Below are positions 26,121 through 33,700 of a DNA stretch of 36,855 nucleotides, piece after piece. The notes under the pieces are model-generated. The model was not told where the DNA came from and ran no database searches. It saw only the letters and a list, made by a program, of their open reading frames with translations. Source of the stretch: Gemmatimonadota bacterium (GTDB taxonomy: Bacteria; Gemmatimonadota; Gemmatimonadetes; Longimicrobiales; Gaopeijiaceae); assembly GCA_022822425.1 (NCBI GenBank), contig JAJEBS010000306.1, positions 1-36,855 on the forward strand. Direction: 5' to 3'. A program made the position numbers and the translations under genes. Every line of letters starts with the position of its first letter. Within the stretch, counting starts at the first letter, position 1.

Positions 26121-27194
26121 ATGAGCATGGAGTGCGGGGTCTTCCACACGCGCTACGAGTCCGACATGGGACTCCGTCCGCGGCCCGCGCAGCGGATCCG
26201 GCTGGCGGCTCTCGCCCTCTTCGTACTTGTCTTCCCGTTCGTGGCCAGCACCTACTGGCTGGATCTGGCCAACCAGGTGGCCATCGCCACCGTCGGCGCC
26301 ATCGGCCTCAACATCCTCGTCGGCTACACCGGCCAGATCTCGCTGGGCCAGGGCGCCTTCATGGCGATCGGGGCCTACACCGCCGGACTTCTCACCCTCA
26401 ACTTCGGGGTCCCCTGGGGCGCGAGCGTGTTCTGCGCCTGCATTCTCACCGCCGTGGCAGGCACCTTCTTCGGGCTCCCTTCCCTGCGTCTGAAGGGGCT
26501 CTACCTGGCCATCGCCACCCTGGCCGCGCAGGAGATCGTGGAGTGGGTGACCACCCACTGGACGGCGGTCACGGGCGGGACCGAGGCCATCGTCCTGCCC
26601 GCTCCGCGCATGTTCGGCCTCCGCCTCAACAGCACCTTCAACTTCTACTGGCTGGCGGTGCTCACGGCGGCGGGCACCGCGCTCTTCGCCGCCAACCTCT
26701 TCCGCAGCCGCATCGGGCGCGCCTTCGAAGCGGTGCGCGACCAGGACGTCGCGGCGAGCGTCATCGGCGTCGACGTCTTCCGCACCAAGCTGCTGGCGTT
26801 CGCCACGTCGTCGTTCTTCGTCGGGCTTGCGGGGGCGATGATCGCCTTCTACCGCAACATCATCACCTGGGAGCGCTTTACGCTGAACACCAGCATCGTC
26901 TACCTGGCAATGATCATCGTCGGGGGCCTGGGCTCGATCCGCGGGTCGTTTCTGGGAGCGGCGCTGATCACGCTGCTCCCGGCGCTCATCACCAACCTGG
27001 GACGGGCCATCCAGGATACCGCTCCCCAGGCGGCTTCCCTTCTCCCCTACGCGCAGCAGGCGGTGTTCGGGATCGTGATCATCCTCTTCCTCATCTTCGA
27101 GCCCCGGGGACTGTCCAAACTGTGGGAGAACGTGAAAGACTACTTTCATGTGTGGCCGTTCGCGTACCGGCGCGGCGAGAGCCGGGCCAACTGA
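26121..27194 (+). CDS. livM: Branched-chain-type ABC permease LivM
   Basis: This 357-residue permease pairs with LivH. It shows the LivM hallmark GLNILVGYTGQISLGQGAFM (about residues 60-80), a coupling region EAVRDQDVAASVIGVDV, and IVGGLGSIRGSFLGA. About ten hydrophobic segments are visible. The ATG at 26121 is used; a TTG at 26115 and an ATG at 26127 are near-equivalent alternatives. It is encoded ten bases after livH and twelve before the binding-protein gene. Confidence 0.93.
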   Translation: MSMECGVFHTRYESDMGLRPRPAQRIRLAALALFVLVFPFVASTYWLDLANQVAIATVGAIGLNILVGYTGQISLGQGAFMAIGAYTAGLLTLNFGVPWGASVFCACILTAVAGTFFGLPSLRLKGLYLAIATLAAQEIVEWVTTHWTAVTGGTEAIVLPAPRMFGLRLNSTFNFYWLAVLTAAGTALFAANLFRSRIGRAFEAVRDQDVAASVIGVDVFRTKLLAFATSSFFVGLAGAMIAFYRNIITWERFTLNTSIVYLAMIIVGGLGSIRGSFLGAALITLLPALITNLGRAIQDTAPQAASLLPYAQQAVFGIVIILFLIFEPRGLSKLWENVKDYFHVWPFAYRRGESRAN

Positions 27195-27206
27195 AGGAAT
27201 GGGAAG

Positions 27207-28406
27207 ATGAGCGAGACAGACTGGGTGCGACCCGGGAGGGGATTGGCTGCGGGCGTTGCGATGCTCCTGTGCGCCGCCTGCGGGGGCGACGGCGCCGACG
27301 CGGACGACAACAGCATCAAGGTGGGGGCCATCTTCGACCTCACCGGGCCCACGGCCGACGTGGGCACCGACTACGGCGACGGGGTGCGCGGCTTCGCCGA
27401 CTGGATCAACCGGCAGGGGGGCATCGAGGGGCGGCCCATCGACCTCATCTTCCAGGACTACGGATACCAGGTCGACCGCGCCGAGCAGCTCTACAGCCAG
27501 TTCGTGAGCGAAGGCGCGGTGATCTTCATGGGATGGGGCACGGGCGACACCGAGGCCCTCCGCATGCGCATTGCCGAGGACGAGATCCCGTTCAGCTCCG
27601 CGTCCCTTTCGCATCGCCTCGGGGATCCGGCGGAGGCCCCGTACAACTTCCTGCTGGCCACGACCTACAGCGACCAGTTCCGCATCGCCCTCGACTGGAT
27701 CGCCCGGAACCACGGCGGGGGAACCCCCATCGTCGCGTTGATGCACAACGCGAGCCCCTTCGGGCTGTCGCCGGCGAATCAGGGCGGAATCGACTTCGCC
27801 CGGGCGCAAGGCATCGACCTGACGCTCTACGAGATGCCGCGCGGAGCGGTGGACTTCACCGCCGAACTCTCGCGCATCCGCCAGAGCGACGCCCACTACG
27901 TCGTCTTCCAGAACACCTCCGGGCCGGCGGCCGTGGCGCTCCAGAACGCGCGCAGCCTGGGGTTGGAAGCCACCTTCTTCTGCCTCAACTGGTGCTCCAA
28001 CGCGCAGGTCGTTCAGCTGGCCGGAGGGGCGGCCGAGGGCCTGATGGGGACGATGCCGTACGCGCCGCTGAGCGTGGATGTGCCCGGCACGCGCGTCATC
28101 AGGGAGTACCTGGAGTCGAAAGGTGAGTCCGTCGAGGGGAAGACGAACGCGTACACGCAGGGGTGGTGGACCTTCGCTGCCTTCGCCGAAGCAATGCGCC
28201 GGGTGCTGACGGCCGGCCAGGAGCTCACGGGGGCCAACATCAAGGCGGCGCTCGAGACGCTGTCCGACTACGAGATGGGCGGGGTGACCGCTCCCGTGAC
28301 CCTCACTTCCACGGACCACCGCGGCTCCAGGGGGTTGCGCATCTTCCGGGTCGAGGACGGGGTCTGGGTACCGTTCACGGACTTCATCCAGGCGCCGGCG
28401 TCCTGA
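27207..28406 (+). CDS. livK: Periplasmic substrate-binding lipoprotein (LivK family)
   Basis: This 399-residue binding protein of the Peripla_BP_6 type is the receptor of the ABC importer. The N-terminus has a hydrophobic run ending LLCAAC with C25 as the likely lipidated cysteine, then GGDGADADD and the family start IKVGAIFDLTGPTADVG. The bilobed fold extends to the end. Four cysteines lie in the mature chain or near the lipidation site, two of them in CLNWCSN. Substrate contacts cannot be assigned. Two ligase-family genes in the operon suggest it binds a carboxylic acid. Confidence 0.9.
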   Translation: MSETDWVRPGRGLAAGVAMLLCAACGGDGADADDNSIKVGAIFDLTGPTADVGTDYGDGVRGFADWINRQGGIEGRPIDLIFQDYGYQVDRAEQLYSQFVSEGAVIFMGWGTGDTEALRMRIAEDEIPFSSASLSHRLGDPAEAPYNFLLATTYSDQFRIALDWIARNHGGGTPIVALMHNASPFGLSPANQGGIDFARAQGIDLTLYEMPRGAVDFTAELSRIRQSDAHYVVFQNTSGPAAVALQNARSLGLEATFFCLNWCSNAQVVQLAGGAAEGLMGTMPYAPLSVDVPGTRVIREYLESKGESVEGKTNAYTQGWWTFAAFAEAMRRVLTAGQELTGANIKAALETLSDYEMGGVTAPVTLTSTDHRGSRGLRIFRVEDGVWVPFTDFIQAPAS

Positions 28407-28416
28407 GGGCGATGGG

Positions 28417-29226
28417 ATGACGGATTCGGCACCGCTTCTCACCCTCAACAACATCGAAGTTCTCTACGACGACGTGATCCTCGTGCTGCGGGGGTTGTCG
28501 CTGGAGGTGGCCGAGGGGCGGATCGCGGCCCTGCTGGGCTCCAATGGCGCGGGCAAGACCACCACCCTCAAGGCCATCTCGGGGCTGCTGTACGTGGAGG
28601 ATGGAGAGGTCAGCGACGGAACCATCGTCTTCGACGGCGAGGAGATCCAGGGGATGGACGCCCACCGCATCGTGGAGAAGGGCGTCTTCCAGGTGCTCGA
28701 GGGACGGCGGGTCTTCGAGCATCTCACTGTGCGGGAGAACCTGCTGGCGGGGGGGTATACGCGCGGATCGCGGCGCGGTCTGAACGCCGAGGCAGACAGG
28801 GTCTACCATTACCTTCCGGCGCTGGCGGAGCGGCGCGGGCAGCTCGCGGGCCATCTCTCGGGCGGCGAGCAACAGATGCTGGCGCTGGGACGGGCGCTGA
28901 TGGCATCGCCGCGCATGATGCTGCTCGACGAGCCTTCGCTCGGGCTGGCTCCGATGCTGGTCGAGAGCATCTTCGAGATCGTGCGGCGCATCAATCGCGA
29001 GGAAGGGACCACGATTCTGCTGGTGGAGCAGAACGCGCGCATCGCGCTGTCGGTGGCGGACTACGGCTACATCATGGAACGGGGGCGGGTGGTGCTCGAA
29101 GGCGCCGCGGAGGAGTTGCGCGCCAACGAGGACGTGAAGGAGTTCTACCTGGGACTGGGCGAGGGCGGGCGGCGGTCGTACCGGGACGTGAAGCACTATC
29201 GGCGGCGGAAGCGGTGGTTGTCGTGA
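28417..29226 (+). CDS. livF: Branched-chain-type ABC ATPase (LivF)
   Basis: This 269-residue ATPase is the LivF partner of LivG. Walker A is GSNGAGKTTTLK (about residues 41-52), then GVFQVLEGRRVFEHLTVREN, the signature LSGGEQQMLALGRAL and Walker B MMLLDEPSLGLAP. The EGRRVF and GEQQMLA motifs are characteristic of LivF. A basic C-terminal tail (KHYRRRKRWLS) is longer than usual. Its stop overlaps the GTG start of the PaaK-like gene. Confidence 0.94.
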   Translation: MTDSAPLLTLNNIEVLYDDVILVLRGLSLEVAEGRIAALLGSNGAGKTTTLKAISGLLYVEDGEVSDGTIVFDGEEIQGMDAHRIVEKGVFQVLEGRRVFEHLTVRENLLAGGYTRGSRRGLNAEADRVYHYLPALAERRGQLAGHLSGGEQQMLALGRALMASPRMMLLDEPSLGLAPMLVESIFEIVRRINREEGTTILLVEQNARIALSVADYGYIMERGRVVLEGAAEELRANEDVKEFYLGLGEGGRRSYRDVKHYRRRKRWLS

Positions 29227-30464
29227 GGGGCGAGAGGGACGCGGCGAGGGACTGGAACGCACGGCAGGACCAGCTGGCGGCGCGTGCCGTCGCCTATGGA
29301 AGCCGGCACAGCCCTGAGATCGCAGGAAGGCTGAAGGGCGCCGGGATGTCGGCAGGGGACGTCGCGGGCGTAGCGGACCTGCGGGCGATCCCTGTGTTGG
29401 CCAAAGACGATCTGCCCACCCTGCAGGCCGCCGATCCGCCCTTCGGCGGGATGCTCGCGGTGGCGGCCGGGCCGCTCGCGCGCATCTTCCGCTCGCCGGG
29501 GCCGATCAGCGACCCTCAGGGCACCGGCGACGACTTCTGGCGCTTCGCAACGGCCCTGCGCGCCGCCGGCTTCTGCCCCGGCGATGTGGTGCTGAACAGC
29601 TTCTCGTACCACCTCACGCCGGGCGGCCTGATGCTCGACGGGGGATTGCGCGCGGTTGGATGCGCCGTGATCCCCGGGGGCGTGGCGGCCACGACCGCCC
29701 AGATCGAGGCAGCGCGCGCGGCGGGCGCCACCGGCTACACCGGCACGCCCCAGTTCCTGCTGACCCTGCTCGAGCGGGCGGAGGAGTCCGGCGGGCCGCT
29801 CGAGTTCGAGCGCGCGCTGGTGACCGGCGCGCCCCTGCCGCCATCGCTGCGCGCCCGCCTGCAGGACGGCTTCGAGGTGGACGTCTACCAGGCCTACGCG
29901 GCGGCGGACACCGGTCTGCTCGGCTACGAGTGCGTGGAGAAGGACGGGTGGCACGTGGCGCCCGAGGTGGTGGTCGAGGTGCTGGTCCCCGGCGACGACC
30001 GCCCGGCCGAGGACGGGGAGGCTGGGCAGGTGGTGGTCACCAGCCCCAACAAGGTGTACCCGCTGGTTCGCTTCGGCACCGGCGACCTGTCCGCATGGAA
30101 GCGCGCGCCCTCCCCCGGCCGCCGCCCCGGTCCCCGCCTGGCGGGCTTCCTGGGCCGGGTGGGCGAAGGCGTCAAGGTGAAGGGCATGTTCGTCCACCCG
30201 CGCGAGCTGGCGGCGGCGCTGGGGTCCGACCCGGACGTGGCGCGCTACCAGGGGGTGGTGTCCGGCGACGGCGCGCGGGACGTGTTCACCGTGCAGGTCG
30301 AGGCGGCCGCCGGGGCCGTGGTCGACGAAGCCGGGCTCGCCGCCCGCATCCGCCAGGCCGTGAAGATCCGCCCGGTCGTGGTGGTGGTTCCCACCGGGAT
30401 CATCCCCGACGATGCGCGCCCGCTGGTGGACGCGCGGGAGCAGTTGACAACGGGTTCAGGCTAA
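29223..30464 (+). CDS. Phenylacetate-CoA-ligase (PaaK)-like protein
   Basis: This 413-residue protein resembles the PaaK branch of adenylate-forming ligases (GYTGTPQFLLTLLE, VTGAPLPPSLR, YAAADTGLLGYE, VRFGTGDLS, GRVGEGVKVKGMFVHP). The usual Ser/Thr/Gly-rich phosphate loop is replaced by RSPGPISDPQG (about residues 90-100), a variant I recall in PaaK homologues next to Liv-type transporters. ATP handling may therefore differ from classical PaaK. I use the GTG at 29223, overlapping the livF stop; a GTG at 29214 is possible. The last 23 codons are repeated at 36550-36620. Confidence 0.82.
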   Translation: MRGERDAARDWNARQDQLAARAVAYGSRHSPEIAGRLKGAGMSAGDVAGVADLRAIPVLAKDDLPTLQAADPPFGGMLAVAAGPLARIFRSPGPISDPQGTGDDFWRFATALRAAGFCPGDVVLNSFSYHLTPGGLMLDGGLRAVGCAVIPGGVAATTAQIEAARAAGATGYTGTPQFLLTLLERAEESGGPLEFERALVTGAPLPPSLRARLQDGFEVDVYQAYAAADTGLLGYECVEKDGWHVAPEVVVEVLVPGDDRPAEDGEAGQVVVTSPNKVYPLVRFGTGDLSAWKRAPSPGRRPGPRLAGFLGRVGEGVKVKGMFVHPRELAAALGSDPDVARYQGVVSGDGARDVFTVQVEAAAGAVVDEAGLAARIRQAVKIRPVVVVVPTGIIPDDARPLVDAREQLTTGSG

Positions 30465-30470
30465 ACCCCG
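30394..30470. repeat. Direct repeat, copy 1 (3' end of PaaK-like gene)
   Basis: These 77 bases cover the last codons of the PaaK-like gene, its stop and a few bases beyond. They match 36550-36626 at a constant offset of 6156, with differences only at 30434, 30437 and 30466 by eye. The first two are third-codon-position changes that leave the encoded Ala and Arg unchanged. Upstream of 30394 the two sites are unrelated. Confidence 0.9.
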
Positions 30471-30708
30471 CCGTTACGCCGGCGCGCAGGTTCAATGAAT
30501 CAAAGTAAGTAGTCTCCTAAGTACAACGGGGACCAAACGAGCCGCCATTCTTGCCTCTTGCTGGATGCCTGGTTCCTACACGACCTGAGGAAGCCGAAGA
30601 GCGCGATGAAGCAAAGACGAGCGACAGCGTGGCCAACCGGGAGGAGTCACTCGATGCCCGTGCGACTCATCCGTGATCCACGCTCCGTTGCAGCTTGCGG
30701 ATTAGGCG
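30471..30708. other. Intergenic region after PaaK-like gene, with hairpin
   Basis: This stretch lies between the end of the ligase repeat and the stop of the giant minus-strand lipoprotein gene. The first part (about 30490-30560) is AT-richer than its surroundings. An imperfect inverted repeat (gagtcactc at 30644-30652, gtgcgactc at 30660-30668) could terminate the minus-strand transcript. No gene is supported. Confidence 0.45.
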
Positions 30709-33700
30709 TTAGCGAGTCCAAGCGGCGGCATCCGGGATTCCGCGGCTGAAAAGAATGTCCAGTCCCGGCCCGGCGACGCCCCACACGCCGTCCGCAGCAA
30801 CTTGGTACTGAGGCAACGGGTCGCGCAGGATGCCACGCACATGCCCCGTGCGTGGGTCACGCAGGATCGCCATCGGGCGGTTGCTTTCGCTGTTGACGGC
30901 GGTGGTCCCGGCTGGCCCGGTCAGCGTGATCTCTGCGAGTGCAGTCTGCCATGAAGTCAGGACCGGCATGACGAATGCGAACGACGACGCCCCATCGGCG
31001 TCCGCGAGCACGGCCATTGTGAAGCTGATCGAGAAGAGCGTCTCACCGCCGGAGCTGGTTCCGATGAGCCGATAATCGCCGGCGGAGTCGGGCAGCATCG
31101 GTGGTGCGTCGACCGCGAATGCGGGTTCCAGAAACGGCGCTTCATCCGCATCGACACCGCCCCACAGCATGAGGGAAGCTGCCGATTCGGGAACCATGGC
31201 GGGGCTGCCGCTCCCCTCGTCGGCTAGACGGAAGTGGAGCGCCTTGGTGAAATGGTAGTCGCTGACCCACTCGGGGCCGCAATAGGACATCAGGTCCGGC
31301 CTGCTGGGGCGCACCAGTCTCCCGTGGCCGAAGTCGTAGCCCCAGACACCGCTCGACCCATCACGATATGGGAACGCCGGGTCAGGCCCGCCGGCCTCGC
31401 CGCACGGCGCATGCGACAGGTACATGTTGTGGCCCAGTTCGTGCGCGATCACGGCGGATGCAGGCACTGCGGAGGTGACTCGGCCCGGCAGGAAACCCAC
31501 ACCCCCGGCTCCTGTGACCGGTCCCGACATCATGCCCATCCAGTGGCCACTGCCGCTTTCGAGCATTCGGATCGCTCCGGTTTCGCGATGGAGGTCGAAC
31601 ATGTTGTTGCTCGTCGTGAGCACGGGCTCGTGCGCCGTTATCTCGATACCGCCCACCGGCAGCAGGGTTCGGGTATCGGAGAGCAGCTCGTGACCATGGG
31701 GATCGGCCGCCATTCCGGCCGTGTGTTCCAGGATCGCCGAGTCGGGGTCGGCGCTCCAGAGGAAGGGAATCACCGTGAGATCGAGGATCGGCATTTCGCG
31801 CACATCGACCGGCAGGCTCCCCGTCTCCGGAATCCGCCGCGTGACGCCCAGTCCCGGGTCCAGCGTCCCGTCCGGGTCGACCTCGATGAACATTTCCAGG
31901 CCGGGGCGGATCACATCGGCCGGGATCACGGCGTTGACGGACGCTGCAAGCGATCCCTGCTCCACTACGGTTGGAATCGGACCGGCGCTTGCCGGAACCT
32001 CGGCCACATGGACTCGCGCGTCGCCTACATGGAACGAGGCGCGCACGGGTGGCAGGGGGGACTCCTGGTCGGCCCGCGACGCCGTGACGAACGTCCGCAG
32101 CAGCGCTTCCTCGCCCGCCACGAGCGGAACCGGAAACTCCCGCGACTGCACCGTCTGCACGAGATAGGCCATCGCGGGGCTGCTTCCGCAGAGAGGAATG
32201 CGCCCGTTCGGCAAGTCGTCCAGCCAGTTCAGGAAGGCCGCGTCGGAAGGCGCGCAGAGCCCGGTGCCATCGGCGACCAGCGTTTCCAGCGAATCGAGAG
32301 CGGCCAGCTCCGCCGGAAGGGCGCCGGACATGTCCGCGTTGCCCTGCAAGGAGAACTCCCGCAGCCTCGCCAGACGCTGGAACTCCACCGGCACCGTCCC
32401 CGACAGGCTGTTGTAGCCAACATGCAACTCTTCGAGCTCGACAAGGCCGCTGAGCTCGGCGGGAAGCGAGCCGACCAGCCCGTTGCGGTCGAGAGAAAGT
32501 GTCTGCAGGTGGGAGAGGTTGCTGAGTTGGGCCGGAATCGGCCCTGTCAGTTCGTTGTTGCTGAGGGACATCCGCTGCAGGTCGGTGAGGCTACCGAGTT
32601 CGGCCGGGATTGCGCCTTCCAGGTTGTTCCCGTCAAGGATGAGCTCTGCCAGTTTGGCCAGATCGCCGAGTTCGGCCGGGATCGCGCCTTCCAGGTTGTT
32701 CCCGTCAAGGATGAGCAATTCCAGATTGGCCAGATTGCCGAGTTCGGCCGGGATCGTCCCCGCGAGGTCTGTGTCAAAGAGTATCAAAACCCGTAGATTG
32801 GTGAGGTTGCCGAGTTCGGCCGGAATCGCGCCCGCCAAGCCTGAAAAGCCACCGATGTCCAGCCATTCCAGATGCCTCAGGCTTCCGATCTCGGGGGGAA
32901 TCCATCCCGAGATGCCGTTGTAGGCCAGCGACAGGCCAATCACACGTCCCTGCCTGTCCACCTCGACTCCATACCAGTGCCGCAACGGCCGGCCGGTCAG
33001 CCAATTGTCACTGTTAGTCCAGCCGGGTCCGCGAAGGGTTTCGTACACGGCCTCCAGGATCTCGCGGTCCGTCAGGGGCGCGCACGAGGCTCCCGTGCCC
33101 TCGTGGGACGGTATCGCCTTCAACCATTCTCGGAATCCCGCCTGGGAAGGTGCGCAAACGCTGGTGCCCTCGTAGTGAAGTGCGCGCAATGACAGCGCCG
33201 CCAGGGACAGCGGAAGCGGGCCGGACAGGGCCGTGTTCCCACCGATCCTCAGCTCCGTCATCTGAGCCAAACTCCCGAGACTGGCCGGCAGTCGTCCCGC
33301 AAGCCCGTTTCCCTCCAGATCGAGCGCCATTACACGACCCAGCGAGTCGGCCCTTACCCCGTGCCACCCGTCCAACGCCGGGCCGCCGACCCACCCATCG
33401 GCGTGCGTCCAGTGGGAGCCGCCCGCTCGTTCGAACAATGACTCCAGCACTTTCCAGTCGGATTCGTTGCAGAGAGTGCCCGACTCGTCCTTGCGTTCGA
33501 TGCCCTCCAGCCACGCGACAAATGCGGAAGTGCCGGGGACGCAAAGACCTTCGTTGCTCCCGATGTAGAAGCCCCGAAGCCTGTCAAGTTGCAAGAGGCT
33601 TTCGGGGATCGGCCCTTCCAGCCTGTTCGCACCCAGGGAGAGCCATTCCAGGTTGACCAGGCTGCCGAACTCGGCGGGGATTGGGCCCTCCAGCGCGTTG

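Noticed and set aside
26094-28454. Long minus-strand open frame (about 780 codons) opposite livM and livK.
   Set aside because: It is a shadow of the transporter genes, His/Arg/Gly-rich and without motifs.
30690-30720. Possible integron attC site: the lipoprotein stop overlaps CGCTAACGCC, and GTTAG-like motifs occur nearby and near 36053.
   Set aside because: The 7-base cores do not fit the attC consensus, no paired core follows at a suitable distance, and no integron integrase is in the window.
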